A stretch of DNA of 64,000 nt from Rutidosis leptorrhynchoides (taxonomy: Eukaryota; Streptophyta; Magnoliopsida; Asterales; Asteraceae): contig NC_092341.1 of the NCBI RefSeq assembly GCF_046630445.1, forward strand, positions 256,294,501 to 256,358,500, read 5' to 3'. The notes under the pieces are model-generated. The model was not told the DNA's origin. It made no database searches and saw only the letters and a program-made list of their open reading frames with translations. Every line of letters starts with the position of its first letter. Within the stretch, counting starts at the first letter, position 1. The translations under genes were made by a program, and so were the position numbers. Positions 35,307 to 47,662 of this stretch are shown here, piece by piece.

Positions 35307-35772
35307 TGATAATGCTAAAAACGAACATATATTTCATAGCATTATCCCTCAAGAAAGACAAGCTTTTAGTTGCAATTATTCTATTTACAAGTGATATTCG
35401 TTTAAATAATAAAAGATGAAGACAAAAGACAGATTCGACGAATTGAAGACGCAAACGACCAAAAAGCTCAAAAGTACAAAGTACAATCAAAGAGGTTCAA
35501 ATTATTGATGAGAAACGTCTCAAAATTACAAGACTACAAGACGCAAAATGCAAAATACAATATATTAAATTGTACGCAAGGACGTTCGAAAAACCGGAAC
35601 CGGGACCAAAGTCAACTCTCAACGCTTGACGCAACGGACTAAAAGTTACAAGTCAACTATGCACATAAATATAATATAATATTTAAATAATTCTTAAAAT
35701 TATTTATATATTATATATTATATTTAAAACCGTCGGCAAGATAGAAACAAGCTCATGTGAGCTGGAAAAAGG

Positions 35773-35851
35773 GGCCATGCGATCGCATGGCCTGGAAGGC
35801 AAAAATCCATGCGATCGCATGGCAGTAGGTAGCTGGCCACATGCTTATAAA
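35773..35851 (+). promoter_or_regulatory. Athila LTR core promoter: two GCGATCGC palindromes and TATA box
   Basis: Perfect 20-bp palindrome GGCCATGCGATCGCATGGCC (35773-35792) and 16-bp palindrome CCATGCGATCGCATGG (35807-35822), centres 32 bp apart; TATAAATTC starts at 35846, 24 bp after the second. Confidence 0.65.
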
Positions 35852-35901
35852 TTCGCAGTTTTGGTTGATCATATAACATCTTTTTCTCTTCCATCACTCA
35901 A

Positions 35902-35903
<2 letters not shown>

Positions 35904-35991
<88 letters not shown>
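35904..35991. repeat. TA dinucleotide microsatellite in Athila LTR leader
   Basis: More than 40 TA units, followed by AATTTT pentanucleotide-like repeats to about 36020, about 55 bp downstream of the TATA box. Confidence 0.95.
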
Positions 35992-35997
<6 letters not shown>

Positions 35998-37341
35998 TTT
36001 AATTTTAATTTTAATTTTAATTCTAATAATAAGGGTATGTTAGCGAATGTTGTAAGGGTGTAAGTCGAAATTCTGTCCGTGTAACGCTACGCTATTATTA
36101 ATCATTGTAAGTTATGTTCAACCTTTTTAATTTAATGTCTCGTAGCTAAGTTATTATTATGCTTATTTAAGACGAAGTAATCATGATGTTGGGCTAAAAT
36201 ATTAAAGATTGGGTAATTGGGCTTTGTACCATAATTGGAATTTGGACAAAAGAACGACACTTGTGGAAATTAGACTATGAGCTATTAATGGGCTTTATAT
36301 TTGTTTAACTAAATGATAGTTTGTTAATTTAAAATAAAGATTTACAATTAGACGTACCTATAAATAATCACATACACTCGATCGGACACGATGGGCGGGA
36401 TATTTATATGTACGAATAATCGTTCATTTAACCGGACACGGGAATGAATTAATAGTTAATAGACTTATTAAAACAAGGGTGAATTATGTACAAGGACACT
36501 TGGCGTAATTGTTAACAAAGTATTAAAACCTTGGGTTAAACGCAGTCGATATCCTGGTGTAATTATTAAACAAAGTATTAAAACCTTGTTACAGTTTAAG
36601 TCCCCAATTAGTTGGAATATTTGACTTCGGATATAAGGATAATTTGACGAGGACACTTGCACTTTATATTTATGACTGATGGACTGTTATGGACAAAAAC
36701 CAGATGGACATATTAAATAATCCAGGACAAAGGACAATTAACCCATGGGAATAAACTAAAATCAACACGTCAAACATCATGATTACGGAAGTTTAAATAA
36801 GCATAATTTCTTTATTTCATATTTAATTGCACTTTTAATTATCGCACTTTTATTTACTGTCATTTTATTTAATTGCACTTTTAATTATCGTTCTCTTTAA
36901 TTATCGCAATTTTATTTTATCGCACTTTTATTTTATCTCAATTTCATTATCGTTATTTACTTTATGCTTTAAATTAAGTTATTTTTAATATTTTACATTA
37001 GGTTTTAACTGCGACTTAAGTTTTAAAATCGACAAACTGGTCATTAAACGGTAAAAACCCCATTTTTATAATAATAATATTACTTATATATTTTTGTATT
37101 TTTACAAATATAGTTTTTAAAAATATAGCGTTAAGCTTGTTTAAAAGATCCCTGTGGAACGAACCGGACTTACTAAAAACTACACTACTGTACGATTAGG
37201 TACACTGCCTATAAGTGTTGTAGCAAGGTTTAGGTATATCCACTCTATAAATAAGTAAATAACTTGTGTAAAATTGTATCGTATTTAATAGTATTTTGTT
37301 GTAAAAATATAACTATTTCCTAGTACGCCTCGCACACATCA

Positions 37342-40214
37342 GCGGCTCGTACCAGTAAAGGCACAGAAATAAAACAACCTGTCACCCCAATCGTCCAACC
37401 AAAACCGAATATTTTGACCGTCCCCAATTTTGGCACGAGATACGGCAGAAGGGATCAGGCCACTTTGCTTCACTTTAAGAACACCTTGATAATATTGGAC
37501 CATGTACCTTTATAGGTTAAAGTCGAACCATCAATACCTGTTGAACCACCTTGGATTGCCTTCACAACTTTAGACCATGTAGAGTTCGGTTTATTAAGCA
37601 TACGTCACACCCATTTGAAAATCAACGCGAAGTTAAAAGCACGTAAGATTTCAACATTAGTACCACCTTTATCAAATGAGGCTAACGCTTGATTCCAATC
37701 AATCTTATGCATTTTGCGATTACCTTCGGATTCGCCCCAAAAAAATTTAGCTCGAAGCATTTCAATTTTAGTGATAACCGTATCGGGACACCAAAATAGG
37801 GATAGGTAGTAAATACCTAACTCCCTAAAACCGCTTTAGTGAGAGTTAACCGGTAGCCTATCGATAGGAGATTTGCTTTTCATGTCGATAATCTCTTAAC
37901 AAAACGATCTTCAAAAGACTTCCAATTCGACACTAGGTTCATGTTTGCACCTATTGAAAGTTCCAAGTATTTAAACGGAAATGCGCCTTTAGAGCACCCG
38001 AATTCAGTAACTGTTGTGTCTAACACCTCGTTCGATACCCCTAAACCAAATAAGTGGGATTTAGACACATTTATTTTCAAACCAGATTATCTATAAAACT
38101 CCTCTGGCGCATGTACTTTATTAGATAAACTCTCCTTATTTCACTCTGATAGAATTATAACATCGTCCGCATAAAATAGATGTGAAACATTAAAAGAATG
38201 GTCACCAATTTTGACTCCACTTAGCGCCCCTGCCTCCACTTTATTTTTCAAAAGAAGACGTAACCCTTCCATGATTAATAGAAATAAGAACGAGCTTAGA
38301 GGGTCAACTTTTCTCAACCCTCAATATAATCTAAATTCGCCCGTTGGACTCCCATTAACCAACACCGATGTTCGGGAGCTATAGACACACTTTCGGAGCC
38401 AATCTCTCCAAAGGCTATCGAAACCGAGAATATGCATCATATATTCTAGAAACTCCCAGCTTACCGTGTCATAAGCATTCTCGAAATCAACTTTAAACAA
38501 CATTAACTTTACCTTTTTTGTTCTGCACCAAACCAAAATGTCACTCACAATCATCGGGCCATCTAAAATTTGTCTTTCTTTTTTAAACGTCGATTGAACA
38601 TTACTAACAACCTTATCAATCACAGATGCCAATCGGTTTGACAATTTTTAGTAATAATCTTATATTGAACACCAAATAGAGAAATGGGGCGATAATCCTT
38701 AATCGTAGAAGGATTCGAAATCTTAGGAATAAGAGTAATAAATGCTGAAATTGAACCTTTTGATTACCTGCATGTTTCAAATGCATTTTTAATCGATTTC
38801 ACCCAGTCATCTTTAAGTAGCTCCCAATACTTTTTTACAAAAGCAAACGAGAACCCGTCTGGTGCTGGTGATTTATCATTACCGCACTCCCAAATCATAG
38901 CCCAAATTTCTTCCTCTACAACATCACGTTGAATGTAATCTTTATCCGACTCTGAAAGAACCGATTGTGGAACTAAATTAGCCGGCTGTCCACAATTCTA
39001 ATCCATAGAAAATTTCGTCGCATATAACTCATTGAAAGCTTTTTTAACAATGCCTGGATCCGTAACCTATACATCATTCAATGAAATACCTCTAACCGTA
39101 TCTTTGTTACGACGATGTTTAAGCAATCCATGAAAAAATTTAGAATTCTCGTCACCCTTTACGTACCATTTTGTTTTCACCTTTTGCATCAAGTCTCTAT
39201 CCTCGTGCACCTGAATTTCGTTCATTACATTTAACATCATTTTTCTTTCTTCCAATTCTTCATTCGACATAGAATTATACTCGGTCTTAACTTCAATATC
39301 CTGAAGCTTCGCAATAAATAGCCAAAGCTCTAGTTTCTGCTGTTCTTTTTTTCTTGGATCCAAGGTCTAATTTTTCACTTTATAACATTAAGTTTGTCAT
39401 TGAACTGGCTGATAACTATGTATTCTTGTGATTCAACCACCCCTTTAACATTCTCATCGAATCCCGAATAGAAAACCATGAGTGAAATCATTTAAAGGGA
39501 AACGGACCATAATGCATCTTCTGCTTATGAAACAGTAAAGGAATATGATCCGAAAAGCCTCTAGGGAGTGCGTCAAAATTATATTTCGAAAACTCTTCCA
39601 TAATGTTTTGAGAAACCATCACTCTATCCAATCGACTCATTTTCGTTGCCGATTTATTCATCCACATGAATTTTCAACCCCCTAACGCCACGTCCTTTAA
39701 ACCCGCATTACCAACAAAAGAGTTGAAACAACTAGCCTCATCATGGTTTAAATTCGACCCAAAGCATTCCTCTTGGTTCCTAACTTCGTTGAAATCACAG
39801 AAAAGAACAAACTCTCCATCATGAGTATGAATAAAATTCAATAACTTTTCCCATAACCTTCTTATTGTCACGTGTATTATGAGGTCAGTATATATTTATC
39901 ATGTAAAAAATATGGTCCATTCACCCACTTTCCTTTCACTATAACAAAGTTATTGTCCCACCATATTCGATCTTTGATGAAAAAATAGGGATCCCAAATA
40001 GACACGATATCCCCTGAAAATCACGCGATAAACTACATGCCTAATCAAAAGCATAATTACCCAACATGGATTTTATATGAAACAAATCGAGTCTTGTCAT
40101 CTTCGTTTCTTGAACACCAATAAATTGAACATTGTGTGCGTAACTCATCTCCTTTACCAAAACCCTATTCTTCCTCTTTTTACACCCCCGAATATTGGTC
40201 GATAATAGCTTCAT
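37342..40214 (-). pseudogene. LINE (L1-type) ORF2: endonuclease and reverse transcriptase, decayed, 3' end missing
   Basis: Minus-strand order: endonuclease start near 40214 (MKLLSTNIRGCKKRKNRVLV, then VQETKM, later LFCDFNEVR at about 39790), connector (39067-39363), RT with FKVDFENAYDTVSWEFLEYM (about 38430-38510) and a YADDV catalytic box near 38155-38172, then the C-terminal region with GDGQNIRFWLDDWGD near 37390-37440. Several stops and frame changes (for example at 39660, 38645, 38320) make it a pseudogene. It ends abruptly at 37341 where the Athila-like LTR begins, inside coding sequence and without a poly-A tail, so the missing 3' end is expected left of the Athila element, outside the window. 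Confidence 0.85.
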
Positions 40215-40462
40215 CTATTAAACATTAAAACCCCCCACTGATTGAGAAAGATTATCGAATAACTCATGGCATTTTGGTTCATCTAAACCCATTTTTAAAC
40301 CCGCCTGCAAAAACACATCATAATCTTTCTTTTCCCATTCACGTTTGCTTGGTCTTTCCATTCTAGAATATGAATAAACACCCTGTTTTTCTTTTAAATT
40401 GAAGCTAACTCGTCTCTTGATCCCCTTTCAAATTGTTAACTTTATATACCATACTCTATGCC

Positions 40463-41028
40463 TAGGGATGGAATCAGGTCGGGTTTGGGCCGGATCTAGG
40501 TAATCTCAGACCCGAACCCGGTTAGGAAATCATGTCCCAAACCCGGACCCATACCCGCCAGGTCCCCATTTACTAACTAACTGTCGGGTTATCGGTTTTC
40601 CCCACGGGTAAACGAGCATTTCCATTTACTTGTTAACTCTCGGGTTACCAGTTTCTTTGCGGGTATTGCATATCCCCGTTGTTAGTCATTCTCATTCATC
40701 ATTCACCTATTTCAATTTATGTTTCAATAATTCTATTAAATTGAGTACTAAATCAAATAAATATATATAAATAATGAACAGTAGTAGAATACTACATTGT
40801 AGTTTATATTATTATTATTATTATTAAATTTTTATTATTAAATTTTTTTATTGTTATTAATAAAATTGAAATTCACTTCGGGTCGGGTATATGGGCAGGA
40901 TATATGGGACGGGTATGCAGGTTTGTATCTAAACCCATCCCCATACCTGAACCCGGAAAAATACTTAAAACCATCCCCATACCAGGCCCATGACCCGAAT
41001 ACCCGGACCCGAACCCGGCCCAAAAGTG
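40463..41028. mobile_element. MITE-like insertion with GGGTCGGGT/ACCCG-rich ends between LINE ORFs
   Basis: A segment with GGTCGGGTTTGGGCCGG near the left end and CCCGGACCCGAACCCGGCCC near the right end, flanked by 8-bp near-duplicates TCTATGCC (40455-40462) and TCTATGCA (41029-41036). Eight-bp duplications and CGGGT-rich ends suit hAT-type MITEs, but the outermost bases are not clearly inverted, so the borders are tentative. Confidence 0.4.
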
Positions 41029-41085
41029 TCTATGCATCTGTATTCGAATTACCATCAGGATGGGGAGGATGCTTTATAATTTATC

Positions 41086-42050
41086 CTAGATTTCCGTTTC
41101 ATCAACCGAAGATTCATAACTTATATCAGGAATAGTTGATAAATCGTCCTCCGTATTATCTCCTTCCTCTTCTTCTAGCTTAATCGACCAAATCCCTACC
41201 TCATGCACATTAACCTCGTACTCCACCCCATTGATCCCAACTCTTATACCTTCATTAGTGACATCTTTAGCTCTCATTGCAATACACATCCTACCCAAAG
41301 TCATAACAGTGTTGCTTTCTTTATCAAAGAAAACGAACCGTCCAAACAATCCTGCAACTTTTTTAAATGAGCTTGATTTCCATGCAAATAAAGGAATTTC
41401 AGAAATCTCAATCCATGTCAACCTTTTATCCACAATAAAAAATTTTGCAACAGGTCTATTGGTGGAGAAAAGAGCTTTCATAGTAGCATTCATTTTAAAG
41501 GCCGTGCAAGCATCTACCGAAGGTAACATAACCCATAACCATAACCCACCAACATATTGGATTGTTAAGTCCTCAAATCCTTCCTCTTTATGTATCGTAC
41601 GAATACTAGTCATTGTTTGAACCTCTTTTAGTTTAACTATTAGAGTTTCCATCGGATTACACATTTGCACCAAATCTTGCTCAACCAAGTTCAAGGTTTT
41701 CATCGGAAAAAGACTTAACCTTATGTGTATTATTACTATCAGAAATAACATGAGCATATGAAGTCTTACCTGCATTTGATGAAGCCAAATGAGTAGTATC
41801 TTTTTACAATCAACTACGATCCACATGTAGATTATCGTTCCTGATAACCACCAATGGAGGCACTGGTTTCTCCACTCCTCGTTGAAAGCGTGAAACTGTA
41901 GGAAAAAGCTTCATCCCATCTACAATTATCATATCGTTGATAATAACTTTGCAAACAAATCAACATCCTTTGCTGGAGAAGAAAATCCGATCACATCTAA
42001 AGAATTTTTGAATCGCCACAGTCCCCTAGAATTTCGGAAGTTTTTTCCAT
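41086..42050 (-). pseudogene. LINE ORF1 (DUF4283/RRM-like gag protein), frameshifted
   Basis: The open 41086-41826 frame contains YVGGLWLWVMLPSVDACTAF, then RLTWIEISEIPLFAWKSSSFKKVAGLFGRFVFFD, the signature of the plant LINE ORF1 RNA-binding domain (about 41330-41560), and an acidic tail. Upstream the protein continues in another frame (NAGKTSYAHVISDSN at about 41740-41790), and a possible ATG lies at 42050. It precedes ORF2 on the same strand, separated by the MITE-like segment. It would bind LINE RNA; here it is broken by at least one frameshift. Confidence 0.7.
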
Positions 42051-43899
42051 GGTAGTTGTTTCTATTTTGATAAGTTCATTATATTTATGTATTAAGTGAT
42101 TATTTGATAAATTCATCTAATGACTTTATCTCTGTATTGGATAGAAATTAGAAAACTATGCTTTAACATTAGAAAAACTTTGTAAATCTCAACAATTATC
42201 TTCAAAACTGGGAATAAATTTTTTAGCAAATTGTCATACTCCGTCATAAAAGAGTAGCACCATTAATTAATCTAAGAATTTCACCTAAGCACATGTTGAA
42301 AAAATTTAATGAAATTGTAAGATACATCTTCTCTTGTTTCAGTCAACCGAACGTTCATCAGTCATGAACATCAATTTCTACTACACAACTTCAATTATAG
42401 TCAAATCAATTCACATGTATAAAATCTGAGGAACCGCTAACAAATATCCTATTTCATATAGGGGTGCACACTATGAGGATGAAATGACTTCAATAAAAGA
42501 TCAAAGATTGGTAGATGATTCAGTTTTGTTCGGTTTGATAATGTAAAGGATGTTGATTTGTTTGAAACGTTATTATCTACCAATCTTTGTCCATGTCTAC
42601 CAATCTTTGGTCAGCGATGTTGGAGAACTTTGCTTAATTGAAGTTGTTCGGCCTGGATAACTCACCCTGACTTCCCCACCTCCAGTCCATCAGACTCCTG
42701 TCAGAGTATTTCTCCTTCCTATTTTCACACACCAGTACTATACGTTTTGATGAAGAGATACTGTGATTCTTAGTTATTTCTCCTCGGATAGAAATTTGCT
42801 AGTAACATCATTAAACTTTAAATTTCCCTTTCTCGTATATCATAATATGGGTTTGCTAGAAACGATACTATTAACCATGTTTGGACGATCTAAAATTTTT
42901 GTACCTTCATATATACACAAAGTATAATTATTCTTTAAAATACAACCGATTTGAAATGAATCTGCCCTATTACAACTACTCCACCTTATCCCGAAAGCTT
43001 CTTAGTTGTTGATAGCTCTTGCACACTTAAAAGAACATTCTTTAAAAGACACAAACAAATTGCACTTGGAACTCTCAAATCCATATCATCACATTCTTCT
43101 TCATTAAACTTAATTGTTCCACATAATCACTGTATGAAATAAGGATGTTTTTACCTATCAAAGCATTATGTAACCCGGACTGAATCAACACATCTTTGAC
43201 TTAAACTTGTCACAAGTCAACATTCATCCTTCCATCATATTTCTCTACATCAAACTTCATTGAAATAAACTTTGAAATCGTATTTGTATCCTAAAATAAT
43301 GTATACTAGAAGATATGCTATCAGCCAGTTAATAATACACCTGGAAAAGGATCTTGGGATAGATATGTGAATCACAACGAACAACTTATGTACAATGTTT
43401 TTCATTAGTGAGATCTTTTGAACCGTGTAAATACGTAGGATTACACATAATATCGTATTATAGTAAACCAACATGCATTGTGTTTCTTATATGGAAGCTT
43501 AGACAAAGTTGCAACTACAAAGCATACTTCAAACTTTGATAACTGAGACCCCACCAAACCTATAGCTCCAATTTACAACACACATTTAATGAAAAATATT
43601 AAAGAAAATAAAATACAATAATATACATGAAAACAAAACTAGAGAAAAACTCACGAAACATAAAATAGATAATTTCATTATAAGACAAGTTGTTATAATC
43701 ACATAAATTACTTTTCATTTTCTCTCAAACTCCTTCACAATAAAACCTTAAAAAACTCCTATATTTCCTATATATTTATATGACGAATATCAACTTATTC
43801 AGCAATTTAAATTTGATCTGTAAGTTAAATTTGTTCACCAAATATATAACTTTCCTTTATAAAACTAATTAAGATAATAAGTAAGTTGTCATATCTTAT
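42051..43899. other. AT-rich region with no recognisable gene
   Basis: No supported coding sequence. 42503-42617 contains an inverted repeat (GATCAAAGATTGGTAGAT with ATCTACCAATCTTTG, the latter type twice) and an AAAGGATGTTGATTTGTTTG stretch that also occurs on the opposite strand in the LINE 5' part near 41960. Confidence 0.5.
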
Positions 43900-44208
43900 A
43901 GGAGGTTATTATTCAACAAGATGACAAATAAATTTCCATTAAATATAATTAATCAAGCCACCGACTGGGAGAGAGCAAAGCATCCGGCTTAGTGTTGAAA
44001 TTCTAGAAAGTTCCAGAAAATCAAGCCAGAAATCGAAGAACTTGAAGCCCAAGAAAAATACAGGTTAGCCACCGGCTCTATCACCTTTAGCCGCCGGCTG
44101 AAATGCTGTTTCTTGTATGTAACGCCCAAGGCAAGATAAATAAGGAAGAAAATATGTATCGCATTGCTAGAGACAAAACCGCCGGCTAGATCACCTTAAG
44201 CCACCGGC
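43900..44208 (+). repeat. Left half of an old LTR-like sequence with CCGGCT motif pairs
   Basis: Motifs of type AGCC(G/A)CCGGCT occur in pairs: centres 44083.5/44105.5 and 44183.5/44205.5, each 22 bp apart and the pairs exactly 100 bp apart, joined by the shared spacer ATCACCTT. The CCGGC at 44204-44208 is the E3 target duplication; the sequence resumes at 57294. Left border not determined. Confidence 0.5.
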
Positions 44209-47200
44209 TGTAGTGACCCGAACTTTTCCATGTTTATATATATTAATTGAGATTGATATTTACATGATTAAATGTTTCCAACATGTTAAGCAATCAAACT
44301 TATTAAGACTTGATTAATTGAAATATGTTTCATATAGACAATTGACCACCCAAGTTGACCGGCGATTCACGAACGTTAAAACTTGTAAAAATGACATCAC
44401 GATATATATATGGATATACATATGGTTAACATGAGATTATGATAAGTAAGTATCTCCATAAGTATATTAACAATGAGTTATATGCATATAAACAAGACTA
44501 CTAACTTAAGGATTTCGAAACGAGACATATATGTAACGATTATCATTGTAACGACATTTAAATGTATATATATCATATTAAGATATATTAATATATCATA
44601 ATATCATGATAATATAATAATTTAACATCTCATTAGATATAATAAACAATGGGTTAACAACATTAATTGAGATCGTTGACGTAAAGGTTTCAAAACAACA
44701 CTTACATGTAACGACTAACGATGACTTAACGACTCAGTTAAAATGTATATACATGTAGTGTATTTAGATGTATTAAAATACTTTTGGAAGACTTCAAGAC
44801 ATATATCAAAACACTCATACTTAACGAAAATGGTTACAGTTACTTTCCCATTCTTTTCTTTCATCAAGAATTCTAGTCGTATTCTTACCCGTATTATACA
44901 CAGCTTCAAAACGTACTTACTATGGGTATATACCAATAGGAACTAGCATGGGATTTCACTCTTGATTATGTCATGTATGACTAATCAATTTTAACTTCTA
45001 TCATGAGCTAGTCAACTAACTAGAACTCCTTTTAACCCCACTCACCAATTACCACTCATCATTCACTCCATTTCACTTTCAATTCTCTTTCTAATTCTCT
45101 CTCAACACACCCACACTATTATGAACATATTTTTCCAGTAGTTAATCATCATCTTCATCAAAAATCACTTCAAGAATCAAGCTATAATCATCATAGGAAG
45201 AACACTTCAAGAACACTTCAAAAATCCCTTCAAGTTTACTAATTTACTTCCAAGCTTTCTAATCCATTCCAAGTAATCATCTAAGATCAAGAAACCTTTA
45301 TTATATACAGTAGGTTATCTTTCTTATTCAAGGTAATATTCATATTCAAACTTTGATTCAATTTCTATAACTATAAACTATCTTAATTCGAGTAAAAATC
45401 TTACTTGAACTTGTTTTTGTGTCATGATCCTACTTCAAGAACTTTCAAGCCATCCAAGATCCTTTGAAGCTAGATCATTTCTTGTCACTTCCAGTAGGTT
45501 TACCTACTAAACTTGAGGTAGTAATGATGTTCATAACATCATTCGATTCATATATATAAAACTATCTTATTCGAAGGTTTAAACTCGTAATCACTAGAAC
45601 ATAGTTTAGTTAATTCTAAACTTGTTCGCAAACAAAAGTTAATCCTTCTAACGTGACTTTTAAAATTAACTGAACACATGTTCTATATCTATATTATATG
45701 CTAACTTAATTATTTAAAACCTGGAAACACGAAAAACACCGTAAAACCGGATTTACGCCGTCGTAGTAACACCGCGGGCTGTTTTGGGTTAGTTAATTAA
45801 AAACTATGATAAACTTTGATTTAAAAGTTGTTATTCTGAGAAAATAATTTTTATTATGAACATGAAACTATATCCAAAAATTATGGTTAAACTCAAAGTG
45901 GAAGTATGTTTTCTAAAATGGTCATCTAGACGTCGTTCTTTCGACTGAAATGACTACCTTTACAAAAAACGACTTGTAACTTATTTTTCCGACTATAAAC
46001 CTATACTTTTTCTGTTTAGATTCATAAAATAGAGTTCAATATGAAACCATAGCAATTTGATTCACTCAAAACGGATTTAAAATGAAGAAGTTATGGGTAA
46101 AACAAGATTGGATAATTTTTCTCATTTTAGCTACGTGAAAATTGGTAACAAATCTATTCCAACCATAACTTAATCAACTTGTATTGTATATTATGTAATC
46201 TTGAGATACCATAGAAACGTATACAATGTTTCGACCTATCATGTCGACACATCTATATATATTTCGGAACAACCATAGACACTCTATATGTGAATGTTGG
46301 AGTTAGCTATACAGGGTTGAGGTTGATTCCAAAATATATATAGTTTGAGTTGTGATCAATACTGAGATACGTATACACTGGGTCGTGGATTGATTCAAGA
46401 TAATATTTATCGATTTATTTCTGTACATCTAACTGTGGACAACTAGTTGTAGGTTACTAACTAGGACAGCTGACTTAATAAACTTAAAACATCAAAATAT
46501 ATTAAAAGTGTTGTAAATATATTTTGAACATACTTTGATATATATGTATATATTGTTATAGGTTCGTGAATCAACCAGTGGCCAAGTCTTACTTCCCGAC
46601 GAAGTAAAAATCTGTGAAGGTGAGTTATAGTCCCACTTTTAAAATCTAATATTTTTGGGATGAGAATACATGCAGGTTTTATAAATGATTTACAAAATAG
46701 ACACAAGTACGTGAAACTACATTCTATGGTTGAATTATCGAAATCGAATATGCCCCTTTTTATTAAGTCTGGTAATCTAAGAATTAGGGAACAGACACCC
46801 TAATTGACGCGAATCCTAAAGATAGATCTATTGGGCCTAACAAACCCCATCCAAAGTACCGGATGCTTTAGTACTTCGAAATTTATATCATATCCGAAGG
46901 GTGTCCCGGAATGATGGGGATATTCTTATATATGCATCTTGTTAATTTCGGTTACCAGGTGTTCACCATATGAATGATTTTTATCTCTATGTATGGGATG
47001 TGTATTGAAATATGAAATCTTGTGGTCTATTGTTACGATTTGATATATATAGGTTAAACCTATAACTCACCAACATTTTTGTTGACGTTTAAAGCATGTT
47101 TATTCTCAGGTGAATATTAAGAGCTTCCGCTGTTGCATACTAAAATAAGGACAAGATTTGGAGTCCATGTTTGTATGATATTGTGTAAAAACTGCATTCA

Positions 47201-47453
47201 AGAAACTGATTTCGATGTAACATATTTGTATTGTAAACCATTATGTAATGGTCGTGTGTAAACAGGATATTTTAGATTATCATTATTTGATAATCTACGT
47301 AAAGCTTTTTAAACCTTTATTTATGAAATAAAGGTTATGGTTTGTTTTAAAAATGAATGCAGTCTTTGAAAAACGTCTCATATAGAGGTCAAAACCTCGC
47401 AACGAAATCAATTAATATGGAACGTTTTTAATCAATAAGAACGGGACATTTCA
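44209..47453 (+). repeat. E3 5' LTR
   Basis: Starts TGTAGTGACCCGAAC and ends GGGACATTTCA. GTATATACC near 44926-44934 followed by a CT-rich, CACTC-rich stretch (about 45030-45120) looks like a TATA box and transcribed leader. Lacks an 8-bp CACTCACC-type duplication present in the 3' LTR. Confidence 0.95.
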
Positions 47454-47455
47454 CT

Positions 47456-47467
47456 TGGTATCAGAGC
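47456..47467 (+). other. E3 primer binding site for tRNA-iMet
   Basis: TGGTATCAGAGC, two bases after the 5' LTR. Confidence 0.9.
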
Positions 47468-47662
47468 GTTGGTCTTAGAGAACCAGAATTTTGTATTAGT
47501 GTGTCTTATCTAGTTTGTTAGGATGCATTAGTGAGTCTGGACTTCGACCGTGTTTACTTGAAAAATGATTGCTTAACAAATTTTGTTGGAAACTATATAT
47601 TTTTAACATGTGAATATTATGTGATATATTAATCTCTTAACGCGTTTGATATTATGTGATAG

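Larger units (their letters stand above)
1..37341 (+). mobile_element. Athila-like Ty3/gypsy retrotransposon, decayed, 5' part outside window
   Basis: The element reads left to right as gag-pol (1-4271), a small basic ORF, a promoter-like intergenic region, a spliced env-region gene (5993 onward), a long 3' noncoding region and a 3' LTR at 35307-37341. The 5' LTR and most of gag lie outside the window. Removing the solo LTR (7884-10271) and element E1 (10524-33107), each flanked by a 5-bp target duplication, restores one continuous env-region frame, which shows that the pieces belong together. Athila assignment rests on the protease context (DLGSS, then LILGRPFLNTA), the long region after pol and the env-region protein. 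Many in-frame stops make it non-autonomous. The right LTR edge abuts LINE coding sequence. Confidence 0.8.
35307..37341 (+). repeat. Athila-like 3' LTR
   Basis: Termini TGATAATG ... ACACATCA give a 4-bp inverted terminal repeat (TGAT/ATCA). A PPT-like tract precedes it and LINE coding sequence begins immediately after. A perfect 10-bp inverted repeat GATAATGCTA/TAGCATTATC (35308-35346) lies at the 5' edge. The 3' part has GATCCCTGTGGAACGAACC (about 37147-37165), typical of plant Athila/Tat LTR ends. Confidence 0.8.

Noticed and set aside
35777-36043. ORF with an Ile-Tyr repeat over the TA microsatellite
   Set aside because: Low-complexity translation of TA repeats in the Athila LTR; same for 60613-60975 and 60818-61009.
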